A DNA stretch of 64,000 bases, taken from assembly GCA_947581805.1 (NCBI GenBank), contig CANPVM010000002.1:204290-268289 (forward strand), written 5' to 3'. Below, piece by piece: positions 9,021-17,388 of this stretch (positions are counted from its first letter, which is position 1; the number at the start of each line of letters is the position of its first letter). Made by a program: the position numbers and the translations under genes. The notes under the pieces were generated by a model. The model made no database searches, was not told the origin of the DNA, and worked only from the letters and a program-made list of their open reading frames with translations. The DNA is from an uncultured Clostridia bacterium (GTDB lineage Bacteria; Bacillota; Clostridia; TANB77; CAG-508).

Positions 9021-9074
9021 TTTTCTACTTGTATAATTAAAATATACAGAACATTTTAATTATACTCTCCTTCC
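9020..9074 (-). promoter_or_regulatory. Shine-Dalgarno, hairpin, start-codon arrangement before fabI
   Basis: On the minus strand GGAAGGAGAG (9065-9074) is followed by a perfect 12-bp stem (arms 9053-9064 and 9032-9043, nine-base loop), then 11 bases to the fabI ATG at 9018-9020. Folding would shorten the 46-base spacing to about 13. A five-codon reading frame M-F-C-I-F begins inside the hairpin, so a leader peptide is an alternative. Confidence 0.55.
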
Positions 9075-9093
9075 ATTAAAAATTTTTTCGTTC

Positions 9094-9903
9094 TTATAGG
9101 TTAATGAATTCACCCATATTTCTAAATTTGTCATATCTTTGCTTTACAATTTCTTCTAGTGTTAAGTGACTCATTTCTATTATAATATTTTTTATTTCTT
9201 TTTTTAAACTTTCAATTATTTTATTAAAACTTTCTTCGGCGTCTCCATTTGGCTCTTTTATGATTTTATCTATCACATTTAATTCATATAAATCTTTTGC
9301 TGTTAGTTTCATTTTTTCTGCTGCTTCTTTATATCGATTTGCATCTTTCCACAAAATACTACTATAACCTTCTGGCGAAAGAATAGAATAAATAGCATTT
9401 TCTAACATAAAGACTTTATTTGCTACTCCTATTGCTAAGGCTCCTCCGCTTGAACCTTCGCCTATTACAATTGTTATAATGGGAACTTTCAATTTTGCCA
9501 TTTCAAACATAGATTTTGCAATAGCTTCCCCTTGGCCTCTTTCTTCTGCACCAATTCCTGGATATGCTCCTTTTGTATCAATAAAAGTAATAACTGGTCT
9601 ATGAAATTTTTCTGCTTGTTTCATAAATCGAATTGCTTTTCTATAACTTTCTGGATTTGGCATTCCAAAATTTCTTTCTATATTTTCTTTTGTTGTTCTT
9701 CCTTTTTGCTCTGCAATAATGGTAAAGTTTTGTTGTCCTATTCTACCTAGTCCACAGACAATTGCCTTATCATCTTTAAAATTTCTGTCTCCGTGTAGTT
9801 CTATAAAATCATCAAATAATTTTTCTATGTAATCAAGAGAAGTTTTTCTTTTTGGATTTCTTGCAATTTCCACTCTTTCCCAAGCAGTTACTTTCTTATT
9901 CAT
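9094..9903 (-). CDS. accA: Acetyl-CoA carboxylase carboxyltransferase, alpha subunit
   Basis: 269 residues of the crotonase-like carboxyltransferase fold. With AccD it moves CO2 from biotinylated AccB to acetyl-CoA, giving malonyl-CoA. Recognised by the start [10 protein letters not shown]-x-R, the family blocks D-R-N-F-x-D-D-x-A and [11 protein letters not shown], and [12 protein letters not shown]. It is shorter than E. coli AccA (319), as usual in Clostridia. GGAGG stands nine bases before the ATG. It follows accD by 25 bases. Confidence 0.95.
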   Translation of the reverse strand: MNKKVTAWERVEIARNPKRKTSLDYIEKLFDDFIELHGDRNFKDDKAIVCGLGRIGQQNFTIIAEQKGRTTKENIERNFGMPNPESYRKAIRFMKQAEKFHRPVITFIDTKGAYPGIGAEERGQGEAIAKSMFEMAKLKVPIITIVIGEGSSGGALAIGVANKVFMLENAIYSILSPEGYSSILWKDANRYKEAAEKMKLTAKDLYELNVIDKIIKEPNGDAEESFNKIIESLKKEIKNIIIEMSHLTLEEIVKQRYDKFRNMGEFINL

Positions 9904-9928
9904 GGCTTATACCTCCAAAACATATTTT

Positions 9929-10786
9929 TTATATTTTAAATAAATTTGTTTTATGAAATTTGATTAGCCTATAAATTGTTTCTTTTAAATCTTTTCTTTC
10001 TACGATTTTGTCTATAAATCCATGCTCTAATAGGAACTCGGCAGTTTGAAATCCTTCTGGCAATGACTCTCCTATTGTTTGTTCTATCACTCTTTGCCCT
10101 GCAAAGCCTATCATAGCTTTTGGTTCTGCTAGAATAATATCTCCTAAACTTGCAAAGGAAGCCGTAACTCCTCCATAAGTTGGGTCTGTTAATACAGAAA
10201 TATATAGTAAACCTGCTTCATGCAATTTGGTAAGTGCTGCTGTTGTCTTTGCCATTTGCATTAAAGATATTATTCCTTCTTGCATTCTTGCTCCACCTGA
10301 AACAGAAAATATAATAAGTGGTAACTTTTGCTTAATTGCTTGTTCGATTGCATATGTAATTTTTTCTCCTACGACAACACCCATACTTCCCATTAGAAAA
10401 GCACTATCCATAATACAAATAACTACTTTTTCTCCATTTATATTTCCAGTTCCACAACTTACCGCTTCCTGCAAGCCTGTTTTTTCTCTTAAATTTTTTA
10501 GTTTTTTTGGGTAATCTTCTAATTGCAATGGATTTGATGTTTCAATATTGATATCAAATCTTTGGTAAGTGCCTTCATCAATCATAAGTTCTAATCTTCT
10601 TCCTATGTGCATTCTAAAATAATTCCCACAATTAGGACAAATACTTAAATTTTTTCTAACTGTTTCTTTATATAGAATTTCTTTACAATAATCACATTTG
10701 AGCCATTTTCCAATTGGTATATCTACCTTTGATTTTTTATTTGTAACATTTTTTACTTCCTGCTTTTTTATTTTATCCACAATCAT
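9929..10786 (-). CDS. accD: Acetyl-CoA carboxylase carboxyltransferase, beta subunit
   Basis: 285 residues. An N-terminal four-cysteine zinc ribbon (C-D-Y-C near 31-34, C-P-N-C near 52-55) precedes the carboxyltransferase core with S-G-G-A-R-M-Q-E-G and [11 protein letters not shown]-like blocks. It pairs with AccA to form the alpha2-beta2 carboxyltransferase. Its ATG has only a weak GGGAATG ribosome site, so coupling to accC upstream (26 bases away) is likely. An extra basic stretch of about 25 residues precedes the zinc ribbon. Confidence 0.95.
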   Translation of the reverse strand: MIVDKIKKQEVKNVTNKKSKVDIPIGKWLKCDYCKEILYKETVRKNLSICPNCGNYFRMHIGRRLELMIDEGTYQRFDINIETSNPLQLEDYPKKLKNLREKTGLQEAVSCGTGNINGEKVVICIMDSAFLMGSMGVVVGEKITYAIEQAIKQKLPLIIFSVSGGARMQEGIISLMQMAKTTAALTKLHEAGLLYISVLTDPTYGGVTASFASLGDIILAEPKAMIGFAGQRVIEQTIGESLPEGFQTAEFLLEHGFIDKIVERKDLKETIYRLIKFHKTNLFKI

Positions 10787-10811
10787 TTTAATATCATTCC
10801 CTTATTATTAC

Positions 10812-12176
10812 TTAATTTTCTATCTTCGTAATTGTTCTATTCAATATTTTATCTTCAATAAATGAAGTATTAAAATTTCCTCTAATAAAATCTGGATTTC
10901 TTATAATATCTAGCAAGAAATCTATATTTGTTTCAATGCCATCTATTACTAGCTCTTGCAAAGCCCTTTTCATTTTTGCAATTGCTTCATTTCTTGTTAC
11001 TCCATATGTTATAATTTTTGCAAGCATAGAATCATAATTTGGTGGAATGGTATATCCATTATAAATTGCGGTATCAACTCTTATACCATTTCCTCCTGGA
11101 AGGTTAATTTCCTTTATTTTTCCTGGGCAAGGCATAAAATTTTTTATTGGATTTTCTGCATTGATTCTGCACTCTATAGAATGTCCTTTGAATTCTATTT
11201 CTTTTTGTTTGAACTTTAGTTCTTCTCCTGCTGCAATTCTTATTTGTTCTTTTATAAGGTCGATTCCTGTTCTCATTTCAGTAATTGGGTGTTCTACTTG
11301 AATTCTTGTATTCATTTCCATAAAGTAAAAATTTTTATCTTCATCTACTAAAAATTCTACCGTTCCACAACTTGTATAGTTTGCAGCTTTTGCTGCTTTT
11401 ATTGCTGCATTTCCCATTTTATTTCTTAATTTTTCATTGATTATTGTTGATGGTGTTTCTTCTATTACTTTTTGATTTTTTCTTTGAATCGAGCAATCTC
11501 TTTCGCCTAAATGAACAATATTTCCGTGTTCATCTGCTAATATTTGAATTTCTACATGTCTAGGTTCTTTAATGAATTTTTCTATATAAATTTCATCATC
11601 ATTAAAAGCATTTTTGGCTTCTTGTTTTACTAGATTATAATTAGTTTCTAGTTCACTACTATTATTTGCAATTCTAATTCCTTTTCCTCCACCACCTGCT
11701 GCTGCCTTTAACATAACCGGATAACCTATTTGTTCTGCAATTTTTATGGCATCATGTAAGCCTTTTATACTTCCTTCTGAACCAGGAATAACTGGAACTC
11801 CAGCTTGTTTCATTATTTCTTTACTATTTGATTTATTTCCTAATAAATTGATTGCTTTTGAACTAGGTCCTATAAATTTAATGTTAGATTCTTCACATAT
11901 TTTTGCAAATTCTGCATTTTCTGATAAAAATCCAAAACCTGGGTGAATGCTATCACTTCCCGTTATATAAGCGGCCTCAATAATATTCTTTATGTTTAAA
12001 TAACTTTTACTTGCTACTGCTGGTCCAATACAAATTGCTTCATCTGCTAAACGAGTATGTAATGCATCTTTATCTATATCAGAATAAACTGCAACTGTTT
12101 TTATATTCATTTCTTTACAAGCTCGAATAATACGAACTGCAATTTCACCACGATTTGCAATCAATATCTTGTTCAT
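10812..12176 (-). CDS. accC: Biotin carboxylase
   Basis: 454 residues, the normal AccC length. It carboxylates biotin on AccB using ATP and bicarbonate. The start I-A-N-R-G-E-I-A-V-R-I-I-R-A is diagnostic; the ATP-grasp glycine loop K-A-A-A-G-G-G-G-K-G is near residue 160, and the active-site block F-M-E-M-N-T-R-I-Q-V-E-H near 290. It sits between fabZ and accD; the 108 bases before its start hold no clear promoter, only AGAAAGGAAAT as ribosome site. Confidence 0.96.
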   Translation of the reverse strand: MNKILIANRGEIAVRIIRACKEMNIKTVAVYSDIDKDALHTRLADEAICIGPAVASKSYLNIKNIIEAAYITGSDSIHPGFGFLSENAEFAKICEESNIKFIGPSSKAINLLGNKSNSKEIMKQAGVPVIPGSEGSIKGLHDAIKIAEQIGYPVMLKAAAGGGGKGIRIANNSSELETNYNLVKQEAKNAFNDDEIYIEKFIKEPRHVEIQILADEHGNIVHLGERDCSIQRKNQKVIEETPSTIINEKLRNKMGNAAIKAAKAANYTSCGTVEFLVDEDKNFYFMEMNTRIQVEHPITEMRTGIDLIKEQIRIAAGEELKFKQKEIEFKGHSIECRINAENPIKNFMPCPGKIKEINLPGGNGIRVDTAIYNGYTIPPNYDSMLAKIITYGVTRNEAIAKMKRALQELVIDGIETNIDFLLDIIRNPDFIRGNFNTSFIEDKILNRTITKIEN

Positions 12177-12284
12177 TGTAATTTCATTTCCTTTCTGAAA
12201 TATTTCAATACTATCTTAAGAAATAATATTTTCAAATGATAATTTGCTTAATGTCGCATAAATAGTTAAATAAATGATAATTTT

Positions 12285-12707
12285 TCAAACTACTGCAAAG
12301 GTTAATTCTCCTTTTGCCGCTATTACCCCATCTACTGTTGCTAAAGCTTCGCCAACTCCAATTGGACCTTTTCTTTTTATAATTTTTACTTCTAGTTTTA
12401 ATCTATCTCCTGGTATTACCATCTTCTTAAATTTCATTTTATCAATTCCACCAAACAACGCATTTTTTCCTTCGTTTTCTGGCATTGATAAAATTGCTAC
12501 TGCTCCTGCTTGTGCAAGTGCTTCTGTAATTAAAACTCCTGGCATAATAGGATTGCCTGGAAAATGTCCTTTAAAATACCATTCTTTTTCATCTACATTT
12601 TTATAAGCTATGGCACTTTGCCCTGGTATATATTCTTCTACTTCATCAATCATTAAAAAAGGCTCTCTTTGTGGAATAATTTCTTTTATTTGTTCTTTAT
12701 TTAACAT
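12285..12707 (-). CDS. fabZ: 3-hydroxyacyl-ACP dehydratase FabZ
   Basis: 140 residues, hotdog fold. FabZ dehydrates 3-hydroxyacyl-ACP in each elongation round. Present are I-P-Q-R-E-P-F-L-M-I-D, the catalytic histidine in G-H-F-P-G-N-P-I-M-P-G and the catalytic Glu in T-E-A-L-A-Q-A-G. AGGAAAGG precedes the ATG and the gene is 15 bases from accB, so it is within the operon. No FabA is seen, so unsaturated-chain synthesis, if any, must be by another route. Confidence 0.95.
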   Translation of the reverse strand: MLNKEQIKEIIPQREPFLMIDEVEEYIPGQSAIAYKNVDEKEWYFKGHFPGNPIMPGVLITEALAQAGAVAILSMPENEGKNALFGGIDKMKFKKMVIPGDRLKLEVKIIKRKGPIGVGEALATVDGVIAAKGELTFAVV

Positions 12708-12722
12708 GTTTCTTTTCCTTTC

Positions 12723-13181
12723 CTACTTAATTCTAAATAAGGGAGTTCCATATTCTACGTTATCTCCGTCTTTTACGAAAATTTCAACTACTTCACCTGA
12801 AAATTCTGATTCAATTTCATTCATCAATTTCATTGCTTCTATAATGCAAAGAATATCTCCTTTTTTAACTGTTTTTCCAATTTCAACATACGTTTCAGCA
12901 GTTGGGGAAGATTTTGCATAAAATGTTCCAACCATTGGAGATTTTATAAGGTTTCCTATTTGCTCTTTTTCTTGTTTTTCAACTATTTTTGATTCTTCTT
13001 GTTCTTTATTTTGTATTTGCTTTATTTTTTGTTCTAGTTGTTCTTTTACTTGTATATTCTGTATTTGTTTTATCTCTTTTTTCATACTAATTTTGGTACC
13101 ATCTGGAAAATCTATATCAATTGCTGTTAATTTAGAATCTCCCATATCATCCATCAATTGTTTTATTTTTTCATACTCCAT
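12723..13181 (-). CDS. accB: Biotin carboxyl carrier protein
   Basis: 152 residues. An N-terminal helical part, a flexible Gln/Lys/Glu-rich linker (about 35-75) and a C-terminal biotinyl domain with the biotinylation motif E-A-M-K-L-M, modified lysine 118. BirA, encoded first in the same operon, would attach the biotin, AccC carboxylates it and AccAD use it. AAAGGAG precedes the ATG. Confidence 0.95.
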   Translation of the reverse strand: MEYEKIKQLMDDMGDSKLTAIDIDFPDGTKISMKKEIKQIQNIQVKEQLEQKIKQIQNKEQEESKIVEKQEKEQIGNLIKSPMVGTFYAKSSPTAETYVEIGKTVKKGDILCIIEAMKLMNEIESEFSGEVVEIFVKDGDNVEYGTPLFRIK

Positions 13182-13231
13182 TTTTCACTAACTCCTTTCT
13201 TGTTTTTTGTTATTTTAAAGTTCATATCACT

Positions 13232-14470
13232 TTAATTTTCGTACTTTTTCAATATAATACATGCATTATGTCCGCCAAAACCTAAAGAATTTGACATTAC
13301 TATGTTTATATTAGCTTTTCTTAATTCATTTGGCACAATATCCAAATCACATTCTTCATCTTTTTCTTTATAATTTATAGTAGGAGGAACTAATTGTTTT
13401 TCAATAGCTTTTACACTAAATATAGCTTCAACTGCTCCTGCTGCTCCTAATAAGTGTCCTGTATTTCCTTTTGTTGAACTTACCATCACTTTTTTACTTG
13501 CCTTGCCAAATGCTTTTTTTATTGCTAAGGTTTCTGTTACATCATTTAAATGTGTTGAAGTTCCATGTGCATTAATATAATCCATATCTTCTGGCTTAAT
13601 TCTTGCATCCTCCATAGCTCTTGTCATTGCTCTTGCACCTGATGCACCTTCTGGATCTGGAGAAGTAATATGGTAGGCATCTGTAGTAGAACCAAAGCCT
13701 ATCATTTCTGCATATATTTTAGCACCTCTTTTTTTAGCGTGTTCTAGTTCTTCAAGTATAATCATTCCTGCTCCTTCACCCATAACAAATCCGCTTCTTA
13801 CTTTGTCAAATGGTATGCTTGCTCTTGTTTTATCTTCTCCTACAAACAATGCCTTCATATTTTCAAAACCTGCAATTCCAATTGGACATATTGATGCTTC
13901 TGTTCCTCCTGCTATAATAACATCTTCATATCCTTGTTTTATTGTTTTATAAGCCTCTCCGATGGCATGAGTAGAAGATGCACAGGCTGTTACAATTGAC
14001 ATAGATTCTCCTTTAAAGCCGAATTCTATTGCAATATTTCCCGCTGCCATATTTGTTATTCCCATTGGAATAAACATAGGAGATACCATCTTGTTTCCTT
14101 TCAAACAGTTTACTTCACATTGTTCTTGAATGGTTGTTAGTCCTCCAATTCCAGAACTTACGAAAACACCAACCCTATCAAAATTAGTATTTTCTTTTGT
14201 AATATCACTATCTTTAACCGCTTCTCTTGCAGATATAATGCCAAACTGACAGAATTTATCTAATCTTCTTGCTTGCTTTGGTTCAAAATAGTCTAGTGGA
14301 TTATAATTTTTTACTTCTGCTGCTAACTTTGTTTTAAAGTTAGTTGTATCAAATGAAGAAATTTGAGCAATACCACAAATTTTATTTTCTATTCCTTGCC
14401 ATGTTTGCTCTACATTTTTTCCTATTGGAGTAATTGCTCCTAATCCTGTAATAACAACTCTTTTTTCCAT
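13232..14470 (-). CDS. fabF: 3-oxoacyl-ACP synthase II (FabF)
   Basis: 412 residues, thiolase-like fold. FabF condenses malonyl-ACP with acyl-ACP to elongate the chain. The Cys-His-His triad is seen in T-A-C-A-S-S-T-H, N-A-H-G-T-S-T-H-L-N-D and K-G-N-T-G-H-L-L-G-A-A-G, and the C terminus has the typical S-N-S-L-G-F-G-G-H-N-A. No FabH is in the window. It lies 24 bases after fabG and about 50 before accB. Confidence 0.96.
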   Translation of the reverse strand: MEKRVVITGLGAITPIGKNVEQTWQGIENKICGIAQISSFDTTNFKTKLAAEVKNYNPLDYFEPKQARRLDKFCQFGIISAREAVKDSDITKENTNFDRVGVFVSSGIGGLTTIQEQCEVNCLKGNKMVSPMFIPMGITNMAAGNIAIEFGFKGESMSIVTACASSTHAIGEAYKTIKQGYEDVIIAGGTEASICPIGIAGFENMKALFVGEDKTRASIPFDKVRSGFVMGEGAGMIILEELEHAKKRGAKIYAEMIGFGSTTDAYHITSPDPEGASGARAMTRAMEDARIKPEDMDYINAHGTSTHLNDVTETLAIKKAFGKASKKVMVSSTKGNTGHLLGAAGAVEAIFSVKAIEKQLVPPTINYKEKDEECDLDIVPNELRKANINIVMSNSLGFGGHNACIILKKYEN

Positions 14471-14493
14471 ATTAGATAATCATTCCTTTCCTT

Positions 14494-15228
14494 TTACATT
14501 ACCATTCCGCCATCTACATGAATGACTTGACCAGTAATATACGAACTTTCCTCTGATGCTAAGAATTTTACTAGATTTGCAACATCTTCTACTGTTCCCA
14601 TTCTTTTTAATGGAATTGATTTTGCTATTTCTTCTTTTACATCTTCTTTTAATACTCCTGTCATATCTGTTTCTATAAAACCTGGTGCTATGGCATTTAC
14701 TAGAATATTTCTTGATGCTACTTCTTTTGCTAAACTTTTTGTAAAGCCAATAATTCCTGCTTTGGAAGCTGAATAATTGGTTTGCCCTGCATTGCCTACA
14801 AGTCCTACTACAGAGGATAAATTGATAATTCGCCCAAAGCGTGCTTTCATCATATAGGAAATTGCATTTTTCGTCATATTAAATGTTCCTATTAGATTGA
14901 CATCTATCACTTGCTCGAAATCTTCTTTCTTCATTCTCATTAATAACATATCTTTCGTAATTCCCGCATTATTGACTAATACATCAATCTTTCCAAATTT
15001 ATCTATTGTTTCTTTTAGCATTCTTTCACAATCTTCAAAATTTGCTATATCGCCTTGCACTGCTAAACATTTCACATGTTGTGCTTCTATTTCTTTTTTT
15101 GTATTGATTAAATCTTCATTTTCATTTCTGTAATTAATTACTACATCATAACCATTTTTAGCAAGTGTAATGGCAATTTGTTTTCCTATTCCACGAGTAC
15201 TTCCTGTTATAAAAGCAACTTTATTCAT
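14494..15228 (-). CDS. fabG: 3-oxoacyl-ACP reductase FabG
   Basis: 244 residues, classical short-chain dehydrogenase. It reduces 3-oxoacyl-ACP with NADPH. Motifs: T-G-S-T-R-G-I-G (cofactor loop, residues 8-15), N-N-A-G, catalytic Ser in N-L-S-S-V, and the Y-S-A-S-K pair. AAAGGAAAAT lies before the ATG. It follows fabD by 30 bases. Position between fabD and fabF supports this role over other dehydrogenases. Confidence 0.95.
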   Translation of the reverse strand: MNKVAFITGSTRGIGKQIAITLAKNGYDVVINYRNENEDLINTKKEIEAQHVKCLAVQGDIANFEDCERMLKETIDKFGKIDVLVNNAGITKDMLLMRMKKEDFEQVIDVNLIGTFNMTKNAISYMMKARFGRIINLSSVVGLVGNAGQTNYSASKAGIIGFTKSLAKEVASRNILVNAIAPGFIETDMTGVLKEDVKEEIAKSIPLKRMGTVEDVANLVKFLASEESSYITGQVIHVDGGMVM

Positions 15229-15258
15229 ATTTACTATTTTCCTTTCTTACTTATAAAT

Positions 15259-16204
15259 TTACCTTTTAACTTTTTTAGCATAAGTCATATACATTTTTAA
15301 ACTTTCTACATTATTGATATTGAATATTTTGATTTCATTTTCACTTTGCATTCTTTTTACAAAACCGGATAACGTCTTTCCCGGTCCTATTTCTATAAAG
15401 GTATCTACTCCTTCATCTAACATAGTTTGTAGTGTTTTTGAGAATTTGACTGGGCTTATAATATGATTTGCTAAAATATCTTTAACATTGTCTGAACTTT
15501 TGTAATATTCTCCATCTATGTTCTTTACTATTTTTGTAGTAAATGGATGTATTGTTATGTTTTCTAGTTCTTTTCTTAGTGCTTTTGCACTTTCTGCTAA
15601 TTTGCTAGTATGAAATGGTCCAGCTGTATTTAAAATCATCACTTTTTTGGCTCCCATTTCTTTTGCAATGTCTACTACTTCTAATACTGCCTCTTTTTCA
15701 CCTGAAATAGCAACCTGTCCTTTGCAATTGTAGTTTGCCGCAGCAACAAATCCGTTTTTTGCTTTTGCTACATGCTTCTTCTACCTGTTTATCTGTTAAG
15801 CCCATAATAGCTGCCATTTGCCATTCCCCTTTTGGTAAAAGAGTTTGCATATATTCTCCTCTTTTTTGAACAATTTTTACTCCTTCTTCAAAGGAAATTA
15901 CATTACTACTAATTAGCGCTGAATATTCCCCTAAACTTAAACCTGCTGAAATATCTGCTGTTACATTATTTTGTTTTAAAATAGTTACAATTGCTAAACT
16001 CATTGTTAATATGGCAAGTTGTGTATATTTCGTTTCATTTAACAGTTCTTCTGGTCCTTCAAAAGATATTTTTGCAATATCTATTCCTGTTATTTCTTTT
16101 ACTTTGTCATAAACTTGTCTTGCTTCTTTGTATTCTTCATATATGTCTTTACCCATTCCTATAGTTTGAGAACCTTGCCCAGAAAATAAAAATCCTATTT
16201 TCAT
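15259..16204 (-). CDS. fabD: Malonyl-CoA:ACP transacylase FabD, one-base frameshift at CGG-A
   Basis: FabD loads malonate onto ACP. The 5' part (from ATG at 16204) carries F-L-F-S-G-Q-G-S-Q and the nucleophile G-L-S-L-G-E (Ser 90); the 3' part carries the catalytic histidine in G-P-F-H-T and the C-terminal I-E-I-G-P-G-K-T block. The frames part at 15752-15754: codons AAA-CGG-ATT. Skipping the C of CGG gives GGA (Gly) and continues into F-V-A-A-A-N-Y-N-C-K-G-Q, the conserved family block where a glycine precedes it. The joined product is 314 residues, normal length. Read without a shift, the protein would end after about 168 residues, before the catalytic histidine. The same CGG-A break occurs in clpX and dxs. 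Confidence 0.93.
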
Positions 16205-16207
16205 TTC

Positions 16208-16807
16208 TTATTTCATTCCTTTCCGTTTTTCCATTCTTTTTAATAATTCTTTTTCTAATCTATTGCAAAACTCTGTTATAAACTTTTCTCTATCTACATT
16301 TATATGGAATTCTTTTTTTATTGAAGTAGCAAGATTTTTTATGTCCTGTGTAAAATTTTCTTTATTTGTATTGATACCTATTCCTATTACTAAATATCTC
16401 ACTACTTCTCCTGCTAATGCTGTCTCTGTGAGGATTCCTCCTAATTTTTTTCCATTAACTACAATATCATTGGGCTGTTTTATTTCTAACTTTATTCCAT
16501 AAATAGTAGCAAAAATATCTACGATTATTTTTGCCATTTCTATTGTAATTCCATTTAATACTCTTACATTGCAGTTCATTTCTACAAATAAAGAAAATGC
16601 GATATTACCACTTTCATCTGTATACCACGTTCTACCATGCGTTCCTTTGCCATGAGTTTGAATATCTGCCATAATTAAAGTTCCATTTGTAATGGTTTTA
16701 TCTTTTATTTTTCTCCATATTTCATTTTGTGTGGAATCTATTTCTTTATAATAAATTATGTTTTTACCAAGAAAGTTAGGTTTTAAGTTTTGTAATTGTT
16801 TGTTCAC
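16208..16807 (-). CDS. birA: Biotin--[acetyl-CoA-carboxylase] ligase, catalytic form without HTH
   Basis: About 199 residues. It adenylates biotin and attaches it to AccB Lys118. Seen are Y-K-E-I-D-S-T-Q, the biotinyl-AMP loop G-K-G-T-H-G-R-T-W, and K-Q-P-N-D-I-V-V-N-G-K-K-L-G-G-I-L-T-E. There is no N-terminal repressor HTH as in E. coli BirA, so it is a monofunctional ligase. A TTG frame starts at 16822, but a GTG at 16807 with AAGGAT eight bases upstream is preferred. An in-frame CGG followed by A lies five codons before the stop (16223-16225); a +1 shift there would end the protein at a TGA (16213-16215) instead, with little effect either way. First gene of the fab operon. Confidence 0.92.
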   Translation of the reverse strand: MNKQLQNLKPNFLGKNIIYYKEIDSTQNEIWRKIKDKTITNGTLIMADIQTHGKGTHGRTWYTDESGNIAFSLFVEMNCNVRVLNGITIEMAKIIVDIFATIYGIKLEIKQPNDIVVNGKKLGGILTETALAGEVVRYLVIGIGINTNKENFTQDIKNLATSIKKEFHINVDREKFITEFCNRLEKELLKRMEKRKGMK

Positions 16808-16854
16808 TTTTTTATCCTTCAATTTTTTATTATATATTTATATCATAGATTTTT

Positions 16855-16881
16855 ATTATAAGTATTAGTCTGGTTGGTCAG
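16855..16881 (-). promoter_or_regulatory. Possible promoter of the birA-fab-acc operon
   Basis: On the minus strand TATAAT at 16855-16860 with CTGACC (16876-16881) upstream at 15 bases, which is short; ACTGAC one base further gives 16. It lies in the only sizeable gap before birA, just after the iscU terminator. No FapR- or FabT-type operator was recognised with confidence. Confidence 0.45.
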
Positions 16882-16912
16882 TTTAAATAATTGGTAGATG
16901 TACATAAAAAAA

Positions 16913-16938
16913 CAAGTGATTATAAATATTATCACTTG
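16913..16938 (-). terminator. Terminator of the iscS-iscU transcript
   Basis: CAAGTGAT and ATCACTTG arms (16913-16920, 16931-16938) with an AT loop, followed on the minus strand by seven T. It lies ten bases after the iscU stop. Confidence 0.8.
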
Positions 16939-16947
16939 CTTTTAGTA

Positions 16948-17388
16948 TTATATATTGCAACTTTCACAATGATGCTCTTTTAAATTACACTTAACTTTAA
17001 TTTCTTCCTCTGTCATTTTTCCTTCTTTTCTATAATAATCTGCAATAGCCTCATGTATTGCTTCTTCTGCTAAAACAGAGCAATGTAGTTTCACTGGTGG
17101 AAGTCCACCTAATGAGTTTACTACATCTGTGTTTTTTAATTTTAACGCTTCTTCTATTGTCTTTCCCTTAATCATTTCTGTTGAAATACTACTTGTTGCA
17201 ATGGCTGCGCCACATCCGAAAGTTTTAAATTTTACATCTACTATAATATTATTCTCGACTTTGATAAACATTTTCATAATATCTCCACAAACTGGATTTC
17301 CAACTTCTCCAATTCCTGAAGCATCTTCTATTTTTCCAACATTTCTTGGATTTGTATAATGTTCTATAACTTTATCTGAATAATCCAT
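16948..17388 (-). CDS. iscU: Iron-sulfur scaffold protein IscU/NifU-like
   Basis: 146 residues. It builds Fe-S clusters with sulfur from the adjacent cysteine desulfurase. The three ligand cysteines are in P-V-C-G-D (with the regulatory Asp), F-G-C-G-A-A and L-H-C-S-V-L-A-E-E-A. The tail has four extra Cys/His residues (C-N-L-K-E-H-H-C-E-S-C), seen in some NifU-type clostridial scaffolds. Its ATG overlaps the iscS stop by one base (TAATG), so translation is coupled. Confidence 0.94.
   Translation of the reverse strand: MDYSDKVIEHYTNPRNVGKIEDASGIGEVGNPVCGDIMKMFIKVENNIIVDVKFKTFGCGAAIATSSISTEMIKGKTIEEALKLKNTDVVNSLGGLPPVKLHCSVLAEEAIHEAIADYYRKEGKMTEEEIKVKCNLKEHHCESCNI

Noticed and set aside
15752-15760. 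Classical -1 slippery heptamer (A-AAA-AAC) in fabD
   Set aside because: The frame is AAA-AAA-C, not A-AAA-AAC, and the shift needed is +1. No downstream pseudoknot is evident. The CGG explanation fits all three genes.
16861-16890. FapR operator at the fab operon promoter
   Set aside because: TTAGTCTGGTTGGTCAG has a FapR-like half only; the second half does not match and fapR is not in the window.
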